From contig CM074185.1 in NCBI GenBank assembly GCA_037179385.1, forward strand, positions 54,253,000-54,316,999: 64,000 bases of DNA. The letters are read 5' to 3'. The translations under genes and the position numbers were made by a program. Each line of letters opens with the position of its first letter. Position 1 is the stretch's first letter. A model generated the notes under the pieces. It had not been told where the DNA came from, ran no database searches, and saw only the letters and a list, made by a program, of their open reading frames with translations. This DNA comes from Holothuria scabra (taxonomy: Eukaryota; Echinodermata; Holothuroidea; Aspidochirotida; Holothuriidae). Of this stretch, positions 46,120-57,125 are shown piece after piece.

Positions 46120-46298
46120 CGGGATGCAATCAGTTCGTGAACGTTAGTGGAGATGTTCTTCGAAGCCGTTACTTTCCAGGACCGTATGGTGACAACGCAA
46201 ATTGCCACTACCTTATCCAAGCACCACATGGAAAGAATGTGCACATATTTTTCTTGTCATTTCAAGTTGAGCCAGACTGTTTCAAAGACTCGCTGATG
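46120..46298 (+). CDS. CUB7, a-half exon
   Basis: This phase 1 to 0 exon (179 bp) has a TTTTTACACTCAG acceptor and GTAAGA donor. It encodes G-C-N-Q-F-V-N-V-S, L-R-S-R-Y-F-P-G-P-Y-G-D-N, A-N-C-H-Y-L-I, G-K-N-V-H-I-F-F-L-S-F, and D-C-F-K-D-S-L-M. The S-P-N-F-P turn is modified to S-R-Y-F-P. The open frame extends upstream of the acceptor without domain similarity. Confidence 0.93.
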
Positions 46299-49200
46299 GT
46301 AAGATTACTTAGGCCCTTTTCCAAGTAGGGATTACAAAGGATTATGGGATAAGCGTTCGGCACTTGTTGTCAAAGGCATTTCACTTTTAAAAGAAGTTAA
46401 CGTAATCCAAAATGGAAAGTTTTGTTTGAATATTCACTATTTACCGACGTCATGTAGTTTCCGTTATTAATTCATTACTATGCATATAATTTAAGTTACG
46501 TAAAGACAAGTTCGCTGTAATATGTTTTTGATATGAAGTAGAGTTTGCTTCGGTCCCAACACAGTTTGTTTGTCTCTACATTCCGTACCCCATGTTCCCG
46601 AAAACGTCCACGTTACACTATGATGACACATGGCACTATTTTATCCATATTTCACAATACTTTGTTATATCTGTCTTGAGAGGGGTTTGTGTACAAAAAA
46701 CTGTGTCCAGACCAACTACATTATCTGGGTCATGATATTTGCCGCAGTTAAATTGGTTTGATATACCAATCGCAGCAACACAAAATGTATCATTAATTCG
46801 TCAAATGTTACCAACTTAAAGTGTTTCAATTAAAGTGGTTTATCTCAGTGATGAGTAGACCTTAGATCATTTTCAGGGAAACCCTGTGCCCTCCATTTGT
46901 AATAAAACATTTATCAACGATTGTGGTTACAATATAGTATTTCTTGCTTAGAGGAGCTAAAAGCCCCAGCCTCGCACGATTTTGTTGATGAGATAGCAAG
47001 GGAATTCAAGAAATATTCATACATAACGCAGTTTGAGCCTTTTACTTCTATCGGTTGTCAGGTTAGGGGATTTCAAGGTTGAGATCGTGCATATAGAACG
47101 CGATTCATATTACTTTTACGGCTAGGAATAAATTTATACTGCTATAAGTTTTATAGCATGCATGTCCTGTTGTAGGTATCCAGGCACTGGATGAGTGGTT
47201 TGAGTGGTATTTAAAGTTGACTCTACTACTTGCGAATGTTTGTTTCATTGGAGCTACATAGAGCTGAATCTGTCTGTCACAGAACAACGCATTCCATGCG
47301 CACTTACTTACTGTATGTGTACAATGTATATACATATGCATAAATCTCAGTACACATACCACATAGTACAAGCAAAAGAAAAAGATTATTCCGTATCACA
47401 TTTCAAACGAGATCAATTGATGGAGATTTAATATAAACTGGATGCGTAATCCGTAGTCTGTTGTTGCGGATGTGATCGTGTATACTTTAAGCCACTACTT
47501 AATGATACAAAATAGTTCAATTATTACCTTCAACTATCACCGGCGGAGTTAAAGCAGCTTCTCTCTTAGCTCTTGAAATTTTATGTCACATAAAAGGGAC
47601 TCAGGAGTGACTATAACTTTTCTTGTCGTTAGTTCTTTTTGAAACAAATCTTGGCATGATTCCAGCAATTTCCATAGTATTGCCAGTCCTCAAAGAAAAA
47701 AAAATGTTATAAGGGCGTTAACAGTTCTTTTAAGGGTTTGTTTTAGTGCAGCTTGAATTAACCTATCCAACATTAGTGTATGTTTCAGTTCAGTTGTTAA
47801 GACACATTACGGAAATGTTTCCAAGTTCATTATAAAAGTTAGACTTTCTCGAATTGCTAAATAGAATGTTCCTATTTCATTGAAGAAATAAAAACAGCAG
47901 AGTTATTTTATCACTAAAACAAATGAATTTCCAGTCGATTAGAGTAGAAGCCTGCCAAAAATATATACTTCTGGGTAGCCCCGATCAAAAAAAATAAGCA
48001 AGTTCGGTAATTTGTTGCCGCATGGAAATGTGGGGGCACAGAGCTGCATATACAAAACGAGCTCAGCACGTCGTGTTCAGGGTTCCCCTTTTTGTCGTCA
48101 GTACCTGTATACAACACTAAGTGTCTAACCTAGTCGAACTAAAATAGGGGTCCCAATGCTACTTTAGGGCAGAATAAAATGCAAATTTATACACCAAACG
48201 ACAATTGAGACACAGTCAACAGCACAAAACCGCTCTTGAGATCCATCCCTAAGTTATGGATGGATTAAGAAAGAAAGACTTCCCCAAACTTTCATATAAA
48301 CTCAAATTTTGGAGTACATGTTGTAGGTGCGGAATTGGTTTATTTATCCCGACGATTTGGACGAAGTGCACATGTGCATAGCCATCCACACGAATTGCCG
48401 AAGTGGCATATTAAAGCAGTGCACCTGTAAAGTCCTCATTTGTGGATTATGGTAGTACCAAAGGATCATACTCTCATTAGCAAAGCTAAGTCAAATTAAC
48501 TTTGAAGATAAACTAAAGGATCTGACAAGCAAAATATCCCACATGAAAGGATTAAAACAATGACAAATATTTATTGCCTGATAAAATCGGAATGGACTAG
48601 ATACTTTTCCTTAAGTCCTCCCCACTCTCTGGCAAAAATCCGTTCGGCGAAACCAAACTTTGAACTGCTTCCTAACTGCTTCCCAAGGAATTTACGTCCA
48701 ACTGAAGGACAAGCCTTGGCCAACCTCATGGCACCTAGACCATTTTTCACCATTGGTCTTTCATCCATGGGCTCCATTCTAGACTGGATGAAAAGAACAG
48801 ATCCTACACATGATTTTAGCTAAAAGGCCGAGGACTGGATGGTGTTACTTCATCCGTAACAGCTTTTTCTAAAGTCTCCGGAGCCTTTTCGCAAAACCAA
48901 ACCATGAAACAGCTTCCCAAAGAATCTACGGACAACACTTGACTGACGAAGCTCACGGCCCTCAGACTATTGACATTACTGGTCTGTCATGTATGGCTCC
49001 ATTCTAGACTGAATGAAAAGAACAGCTTCTACAAATGATCTTTTCGAAAGTTCTCCCGACCCTCTGGCCAAGGACCGTTCGGCAAAACACGTCAACAGCC
49101 AGGCAACCGAGTTTTGGAAACGCTGTTACGTATCAATCTCATCAAGCCCATACAGGAGGCTATTACAATAATCGAACGTGATGTCACAAAGGTATGCAAG

Positions 49201-50930
49201 ACGGGAGATGTAGAAATAGTTATATGGGCGGAGATTCATATTAATGACATAAATAATTCTTATTTACTACTCGCTATTAAACGAAAAGGTCGAAACCCAC
49301 CAGCATTCCACCTAGGGTTCACATCACTGTAAAGCTGGCAGCCCAGGACAGAAAGGAACATATGTAAGCTGTTACATTAGACAATTTTACCACTTGAAAG
49401 TGTACGGCATGACTTGGTCGATAATTTAACGACATGGCTGATTTTATAACAATATAAAACCGCAGACATCAATATGCAGTCACTAGACACTGTAATCTGC
49501 AACAATGTTGCACTTTGTCAGTTATGTAGAAAGCGAGGACTTCAAGAACAGGATAAGTTTGTCAAAGTTTCAAGTCAAATTCCAAGTTTCAAGGGGAGGA
49601 AAGGGATTCTCTAATGAAGGCAAAACTGCAGAAAATGTGCGCGAGATATTTACAAAACTGGACCATACGAAATAGACTAGTAACTGAGGATCGAAATTTC
49701 AGTAAATAGGCTTCAGACAGACCACAAAGATTATTAGTAACGGTCATCTAAATTCAAGTATCGACTCAGGGTGAACACCGGTTGATTTTATTACATGCAA
49801 GTGAGGAAGGGTGGTAGTTGGCATGACAGTGGTATAACAAGGAGTTGCAATAGGGGTTCCTTCCTACAATTTCAAAAAAATAATTCGTAATTTGCATTAC
49901 CTGAAATAGTTGGAGGAGACAGACAGCAATTTAGCGTGCATTGTTAAGGTTGGAATGTCAAATGTCTATATATACGACTTGATGTTCCGGTGCGTCCAGC
50001 ACTCTGGATAACCTCGTGATGTCTCTCACAGAAGTATAGTGATGGTGATGATAATGACAGTGACTACGACAAGGATGAAGGGGACGACTTCCACTTGATG
50101 TAAAAAACCTGTGGCCACGACTATGGCTATCAGGAGGAAATCATTCACGAAGATCTGCAACATTGAACAACTACACTGCAGTCACGGTCAGCAAATATCG
50201 TATTAGTCAATCCGTGAAAATGCCGTATTTTCGTGATCTAAAATGTGTTGGTTTCAATTATGAGACCGAGAGAAATTCCAGACTTTTCCTAAATTCGTGA
50301 CACGTAGGTCTGTTATGCTCTTTATTATTTCATGTAGTCTAGTCGATTTTAGTACAAATCCCGCTGTGTCGACAAACCAAAGATATCAACGTTCATCGTT
50401 ATCCAGCAATACTTTTAAAGAAGACATGCTTGTCCAAATGAAGTATGCTCCAAATTAGTCAGGATTACCCTTCTCTCGAGGGTATGGGTTACCCTGACTA
50501 GCTTTAAACGGCATCATTGTGTCCGCATAGTTTGTTCAATTTAACTTCATTTCAATCGCATAAATAAAACAAATAGTGAGGTTTAAAAGCTACGTAGTTT
50601 ACACATCTTTCCTTCTATAAGAAGGTATGAGGGGAACGTATATAGATTAAATATTTGCACGTTTTGGGCTGGATGTTTATTCAACTGTCAAGTGGTCAAG
50701 TCTAGACTTTATTAAAATTCTAACCGCATTGCATTGTCGTGAACCTTTTACAACATTAAGTCATGATTCGAGTTTCACCGAACATATCTTTATTGCTCTT
50801 ATTATTTTTATGGACTTGCATGTCATTCAACATTTTTAAAAAATGTACTTTACTGAAAATAACTGGAGCATCACTTGGACATTTTGGACTTATGAGAGGA
50901 TATGCATTTTCATATGTTTTGTCTTAACAG
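46299..50930. other. Intron inside CUB7
   Basis: The phase-0 intron of about 4.6 kb contains a minus-strand two-unit dispersed repeat (48575-49105) and a short GATGAT-type stretch near 50040-50095. No exon was recognised. Confidence 0.6.
48575..49105 (-). repeat. Dispersed repeat, two units, inverted copy of 38.4-39.0 kb
   Basis: Units at about 48600-48830 and 48835-49105 read on minus as the family at 38390-39015. Shared plus-strand marks are GCTTCCCAANGAAT, CCATTCTAGACTG-ATGAAAAGAAC and a GGTCTKTCATSYATGGCTCC phrase at the unit boundary. Confidence 0.6.
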
Positions 50931-51096
50931 ATCTTCGATGGAAATTCAACTAATGCTACACTTCTGGATACATTGTGTGGATTTGAAATTCCTGCACTAG
51001 TCAAAACTTCCGGAAATGAAGCGTACCTTTTATTCAAAAGCGATAACTCAATCTCCTACCTGGGGTTTTTGGCATCTGCGATATTTGTTGAAGCAG
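50931..51096 (+). CDS. CUB7, b-half exon
   Basis: This phase 0 to 1 exon (166 bp) has a TGTCTTAACAG acceptor and G|GTATGC donor. It encodes I-F-D-G-N-S-T-N-A-T-L-L, fourth Cys in T-L-C-G-F-E-I-P, N-E-A-Y-L-L-F-K-S-D, and L-G-F-L-A-S-A-I-F. Two overlapping sequons sit in the first strand. It joins the linker through GGT (Gly). Confidence 0.94.
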
Positions 51097-51347
51097 GTAT
51101 GCTGAAAGCAAATTAAACCCTTAACGTTTTAAAATCGAGTGGCATACCTAGAGACAGGTTTAACTTTGAGTCATAAATATGATAGAGTTTTAAGAAGTAT
51201 TTGGATGCAATTAAAATGTAACATACAAAAATAGATCTTAGTCTCCACTCAGCTTTGCTCTTCTGATGTGCGTTATGATATGCGACATTCGAAGGGATAT
51301 TAAATCACATTCCCACTTAGCAAATGAAATTTTCTTCCAATCCCTAG

Positions 51348-51404
51348 GTACAGTGCTCTCACTAAATTCGGTCAAAACGATTGCTGTACCGAATCTTCAA
51401 CAAC
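51348..51404 (+). CDS. Linker micro-exon 1
   Basis: This is a 57-bp phase 1-1 exon (19 codons) with an AATCCCTAG acceptor and a strong C|GTAAGT donor. It encodes a Ser/Val/Asn-rich stretch (T-V-L-S-L-N-S-V-K-T) without cysteine. The phase matches both neighbours, and junction codons are GGT and CAT. There is no domain similarity. It probably spaces CUB7 from CUB8. Confidence 0.65.
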
Positions 51405-51799
51405 GTAAGTAATATTTCTTTTTTAATTTTCCAAAAACATCTATTTAAAAAGATGAATTTCTGTGGAGAAGATTACAGCTATTTCGTTTGCCAAGTCTGA
51501 AAAACACAGTGTGATACCACTGTATGGAAAAGTACGTAATAGAAAAATCAGAGTAGGAACTACTGCAATATTGATGTCCTTTCAAGTTTAGGAGTATGGG
51601 AGTATAGTCACCAACTACTTATTTCTAATAATAAAATATGTGTAAAATGCCCATCACGGAGACAGATATGTCTATCGTTATCAGTAATATTGTATTCTCG
51701 ATTGGTTTTTGAATGTGTAACGAAATGATACATACTGCACATTTCTCAGAACTATAATGATACCATGTACTGAATAAACCTCCGTAATTATCGTTACAG

Positions 51800-51850
51800 A
51801 TGTACATTATGCCACCAACGTCACAGATGATTTTTCAAAGGAGAGTACAG
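51800..51850 (+). CDS. Linker micro-exon 2
   Basis: This is a 51-bp phase 1-1 exon (17 codons) with a TCGTTACAG acceptor and a weak G|GTCCGT donor. It encodes V-H-Y-A-T-N-V-T-D-D-F-S with sequon N-V-T. The weak donor is the main doubt. Frame and length match the third micro-exon. Confidence 0.55.
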
Positions 51851-53396
51851 GTCCGTTAAAGCTTCTATTTGGGTAAAAAGTATACAGGCGTTATACACAT
51901 GACGTCACTTGGCAAAGAGTGTAGCCTTAAGTGGGGGTATGGGCGTATTATTGTAATATGCAGTCAGCAAGGCAGACATAGGTTTGAAACACAGTTGAAA
52001 AAGAGCACAAGTGTAATATAAAATTTTGCGGATTGCGGAATCCACATCATGGGTACAACCTGCTTTTCGTTGCTCCAATACGATGTCGCTTGATATGAAA
52101 AAGGTCCATAGTCATTTCTCACTTGAGGTCGGGGAGCCTTTAAGGTGGACTTTCGGCCATGTCTGAGAAAAACCCCAAATACCGCAGGCTTGTCATCAAC
52201 TTATTCCTACCTGTGACGTCATTGAGAACCACCTATATAGGGATTGGATGGTAAGGACCGAAACGTTTCTGTTAATATTGAAAAGTACTGTCTGAATCTC
52301 GACATATTTCCTTAACTGCATGTATGACCAAGAATTTTTAATACAACATTTCAGTGCAAAGTTTTGTGAATCCAGCAACGTATTAATATTTATTTGGAAG
52401 TATTGGTTATTTTTAAATCTTATTCTGTCGGTCCAACATCCGGGCTTTTGCGTGACCTCGGTCATGAAAACTTCAGCTGGAGTGAAAACGACAGTCTGGC
52501 AGTGGATCCAGTACACGTATGATACTGCCAGAGCATCAGGATACACGATTGTGGGCCTAAATGGCACAGTTTCGTAAGACAAAGATTGAATAGAAATCTC
52601 AGAATCTCAATTATGTCAGACGAAGCGAAAATATTGGGTGCCTGTGCACAAAACACTGGCTTACGAACGGCGAGACACCCATTCTTATCGGGGTAGGCTT
52701 ATTGTGCGAGACATGTCATTGCGTTTACAAACAATCTCGTAAAGAAAACAGTGAATCCCCGCCTTGACAAGTTCTCGTAAGACCATCTGATCATCAAAGC
52801 TGAATCTTTCAATAAAAATCAATCATTTTCCAAAAGTTAAAAAAGACAGCATGTTGTTTACAAAGTACTGTTACTCAAGAAATTATATGTCTGCACTGTT
52901 GCTGTACTGCCCCATGACAACGTTGTTTGGACCGACAGAATAAAACATCATTCTTCCAACTAACATTTTCAGCTAGTAAATTGAATAAAAAATTTCCAGA
53001 TCAATCTGTCAAATTATTGATATTTGGGAAAAAATATATCGAAAAGGTATTCAATGGTACAAAATTTTCGAAAAGTGTGTATATAATTACAAACGAGCAT
53101 TACTTCGTGATACATTTAAAAGTAAGGTACACCCTTAGTCTTCTTTCAGTCTGTGAGCACATGGTAAACATTCCAAGATGAGTCTTTTATTTGTGGTTTC
53201 TTACAGTTAAAATCGGTCAAGTCATGGCGCTATCGGCCAAGTAATATCTCCCAGTTTCAAGGGTCATTTTTCTAATAGATCAATTAAGTGTATGTGCAAT
53301 CTTTGTTACTTTTAGCATGGAAAGAAAAAAATTAAAATAATACCCAAAGTCCTGATTAGTCATCATGCTGACAAGATAAAATATTTTTTGTTGCAG
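51851..53396. other. Intron between linker micro-exons 2 and 3
   Basis: The intron is largely featureless. A candidate optional 84-bp phase 1-1 exon at 52973-53056 (Lys-rich, good acceptor, weak GTACAA donor) is noted in the findings. Confidence 0.5.
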
Positions 53397-53447
53397 AACC
53401 CATTTTCACCAATAACATTACAACTGAAGTATCAGTTGAGAATGAAG
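53397..53447 (+). CDS. Linker micro-exon 3
   Basis: This is a 51-bp phase 1-1 exon (17 codons) with a TTTGTTGCAG acceptor and G|GTGAGT donor, both strong. It encodes P-I-F-T-N-N-I-T-T-E-V-S-V-E-N-E with sequon N-I-T. It joins CUB8 through GCT (Ala). It has the same length and phase as micro-exon 2, suggesting exon duplication. Confidence 0.7.
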
Positions 53448-54317
53448 GTGAGTTAATGAACATAAAAATGGGTACGATGGAAATTTTAGGAAATTTTGCA
53501 TAGGCTATACAAATCTGTTTATGACATTTAGGATGTAACGAAAATCTGTGCAGCATCTCAACAATCTGCAAATTTTATAGAGAAGTCGTTTACAGATGTT
53601 TTAAAAGACTTTAAAATCTGACAATGAGCTATTCTTTCCAGTCTTTTTAGATGTCCACAAAACTTAAAGGCCCAGTTCTCGCACCCCAAACAAAACCAAT
53701 TCCCTTAACCTTCCTTCAAAAACCCCTCCCACAATTTTCTGAAATTCATCTCATCCAGACACAATCTTAGTTCATTCCTTCAGAGTGAGCGTAGAAAAGC
53801 TCAATGTGTATAATCAAATACTCTCAGTGCAGTTCATGTTATGTTATACAAGCTTTGATACTCTGCGTTGTTTTAATAAGCTGTCAATCAAAGAACTGGA
53901 CCATTTGAGAATTTATTTTAAGCCCCACCAGAATTGTAGTTTGGGGAGAGAGGATTGGCCAATTGCAGCAGAAGCCAAATGGAAAATTTTGTAGACATCT
54001 ATGACCAAGTTTACAATTTCTACATAACCTCTGTCGTAACAAGATCAAAATTTTGAATTTTTTGATGATATTACTGTGGAATTCTATTAATCGTTTGGAG
54101 AAGTGATATTGAGAGACAAAATCTCCATGCATAGGTGGAAATCGCTTAATAGTTTTATGTGTTTACAAAGATATGACAATGAATCTATTCACTTTGTTGA
54201 AAAAACCTAACCTGGCATTAATGAATTTTGTGTATTTAATTAAAGAATTTTAGGTGTTGACTGACCTAACCATTTGGACACAAAAACAGAAAAAAGTCGT
54301 GAAATTTTACATTACAG
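53448..54317. other. Intron between linker and CUB8
   Basis: This 0.87 kb intron contains the inverted partner (53660-53790) of the 42.9 kb dispersed repeat and otherwise nothing recognised. Confidence 0.6.
53660..53790 (-). repeat. Dispersed repeat, inverted copy of 42860-42975
   Basis: On plus it carries CCAATTCCCTTAACC, CCCCTCCCACA and ATCCAGACACAATC. Their complements occur in order at 42889-42975. Confidence 0.5.
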
Positions 54318-54508
54318 CTCCGTGTGGAACTACAATATTTGTAAATGGAACTACTATCTCGTCGCCGAACTTCACTTTGCAAGACAATTACGACAACGAT
54401 ATAAGGTGTTCGTTCTTTGCCTTTGCCCCCATTGGCTATGTCGTACTGTTGATCTTTGACTCATTTGATCTTGAGTTTGAGCCATCATGCTTGTGGGATT
54501 TCGTAGAG
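54318..54508 (+). CDS. CUB8, a-half exon
   Basis: This phase 1 to 0 exon (191 bp) has a TTACATTACAG acceptor and GTAAGT donor. It encodes P-C-G-T-T-I-F-V-N-G-T, I-S-S-P-N-F-T-L-Q-D-N-Y, R-C-S-F-F-A, I-G-Y-V-V-L-L-I-F-D-S-F-D-L-E, and S-C-L-W-D-F-V-E. This is a full CUB N-half. Sequons N-G-T and N-F-T are present; the second arises because Pro of S-P-N-F-P is replaced by Thr. Confidence 0.94.
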
Positions 54509-54829
54509 GTAAGTTTTTCATCCATGGCTTATCTTTTAATCATTTTTTTCATATTGTTTGAATAAATGGCGTTTCAGAAGATTTAGCGTCAAAGGCCTTA
54601 AACATACTTGAGTCACAAACCTAGGGGAAAAACTCCAATTTCAGATACCTGTTCTCTCAATATTTGATCATCAAAAGTGTACAAAAGTCCTGAAAGAGGT
54701 GTGAGAGGTAAATTGCTCCGCCAGTATTGAGAAGCAAGTCGGAACTCATCCCACGCTCAAATAATCGTTACTTAAAAAGATTCGGACTTACTTCGCTATC
54801 ACAGAAAATAACCCCACACGTTTTTTACA

Positions 54830-56200
54830 CTATTCTATGGGAATGCCTATGAAGCTCTATAGAACTCTATGAAATCAACAATTTTCTGTAGAAACGTTTA
54901 CTTTTCTCTATAGAAGTCCATTTAGAATTCTATAAAACACCCGTTTCTATCGAGAACAAACTCTGTAGACTAGTTCAACAGGATACTCTCAATAGAAATT
55001 TTTATAGAAACTTATTCCTACGTTTCTATAGAACTTGCATAAAGGTCCCATACAATTTCTTACATTTTCTATAGAACACTTAATTTACATATTAATTTGC
55101 ATAATTATAAGAAAATCGCTTCGCATAAAGAACTGACACTTAAACTAGGCGATAATGCTTCAAACTGGGCGATGCTTTGACGTGACAAAACCACAGCCAC
55201 TGGAGGACTTGTTTGCTTAAGCTTGTTTGCTTTTCAACTGCCCATTGCTAAGTGGCAATTTCCATGGAAAGTTTTAACGATATTTTCATGAATTTGTAAC
55301 CGATTCTACTGTTTCAAATTCTTTTAAATTCTAATCTGTCCACAGAATTTAATTTTGGAAAAAACAAACTAAGTTAAAATTTTAAACTGGGTCTCTTAAA
55401 ATGTTCTGATTTTTTAAACTGAAGGTGAGTTGACCACAAATATTGTTTGTGTTCCGGATTACTTTTTAAGAACCGAGGACAAGCAGACTTGACAAGCTTT
55501 CATGCTAGCAAAATGTGTAATGATTTGCAATGAAGAAAGTTCATTCAAATCCTTTTTTTGATCTTTACAATGATAAAAAGGTCCGTACCAAAAATTTTAC
55601 TCTAAATTGAGCAAGAAATCTTGAAACTCCATCTCTAGGTTGTCTTACCCAAGACATAAGGGGATGTTTGAAAAAGTGATATCATCTTGGATACAAAAGT
55701 TCCTGCACATTATGCTTAGGGTGCTCAATGGTCAGTTTCTATACATCTGCAATGTCAAATTCCAGGCATTAATCCATAAAACTTCAAAACAATTTCGATA
55801 GAGGTGTCTTTAGAAAAGAGGCCGATTTTTCTATAGAACCTGTTTACAGTTTCTACAGAACCTCAATACTGTTTGTATAGACCGTTTAAACGTTACGAAC
55901 AGAACCACTATACAGCTTCTATAGAACCCAACTAATTTTCTAATGAATGTTACAGAGTCACTTCAGAAACCTATAGAGTTTCTTCAGAAAAGTGGCACAT
56001 TTTTCAAAAAAGTGGCCCACTTTTCTGAAGAACCTCTTTGGGGTTTCTTGAGGGTAAAGAGTTTCTAAAGAGTTTCTAAGGAGCCGTTCAAAAGGAACTC
56101 TATAGGATTCTATAGAGATTCTATGGGCTTTTTTAGTAGGACTATATGAATTTGTATAGAAAATCTCATACAGTGTCTACAGAATTTTTTCTATTAAAAT
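54830..56200 (+). mobile_element. TTCTATAGAA-rich element, copy 2
   Basis: Two blocks packed with TTCTATAGAA-like palindromes (54830-55130 and 55790-56200) bracket about 0.65 kb of ordinary sequence. It shares left-end and right-end sequences in the same orientation with 35935-39480. There is no transposase. The ends look like subterminal palindrome arrays of a foldback-like non-autonomous transposon. Confidence 0.5.
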
Positions 56201-56219
56201 ACCTTCCCTGGCTTCTGAC

Positions 56220-56800
56220 CTGAATGGTTTCAGTTAACTCATTATCTCAAGATTTCATGGTCTCTTTTCATATTTGATTTGTAGATTTGCTATGTTGATA
56301 GGAAGAAACATATTCTTCTGGTGTAGGTTGGAGGTCATTTGAGGTCACAGAAGCTAAATGTGCAATGACCGTGTAAATGGCTTGTAAAAGCAATGCTTTG
56401 AGATAGCAATAATGGGCACTTTCATATTTAGTATGCAGAGTTGTCATGTTGAGAGGAAGAACTTTCTTGTTTTTGATGACGGTCAAAGGTCGTTTGATTT
56501 CGTTTGATCTCACCAAGAAGAAAAATTGTGAAAACCCTCAATTGTTAATAAATAAGAGAAACACTGCGTCTTGGGTGGAGATCTTACAGGTCACCATAGG
56601 TAAAATACCAGGTACGCAGAGGTCAGATGTCATACCGGGGTTGAAATCTGTGTCTGATGACAAGATTCCCTCAAGGAAATAAGTTGGAAGAATTTCGTAT
56701 TTGAAGTATGTGGATGCAGTAGGGTTAAAATGAAAATCCCTTATTGTTTTGGCGGAGGTCAGACGTCATCTGGGGTCGCCATCCATCAAAAATGGGAATT
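56220..56800 (+). repeat. AGGTCA-type tandem repeat, third block
   Basis: Phrases GGAGGTCATTTGAGGTCACA (near 56330), CGGTCAAAGGTCGTTTG (near 56484), AGGTCACCATAGG, GAGGTCAGATGTCAT and GAGGTCAGACGTCATCTGGG recur at roughly 130-155 bp. They carry direct AGGTCA-like half-sites. Confidence 0.6.
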
Positions 56801-56987
56801 CCCCAAGGTTTTCCAACATTATCATTTGAGGACACCAATGGTCAAAAAGAAAAAAGTCCCAAAGTTTTCTTTCTGCAAGGAACCACTAAGATTTTTGGCT
56901 TTCTTGTCTGTCTACAGTATCAACAAACCGATGTGTTACGAAAGCCCTTTAATGACACCCATATAAATTGATATATTGATCTTTCAT

Positions 56988-57125
56988 TACGTATTAATAA
57001 TCTGTAATAACAGATTATTAATCTGTATTAACATATTATTAATCTGTTTTTCAGGTAATCTTATAAATATGTATTTCAGATTAAAAATCTGTATTTATAA
57101 TCTTTATTAATGGATTAAAAGATTT
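56988..57125. repeat. AT-rich palindrome cluster
   Basis: Repeated AATAATCTGTAATAACAGATTATT-type palindromes and TATTAATCTG phrases occur over 140 bp and end near TTAATGGATTAAAAG. Confidence 0.6.
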
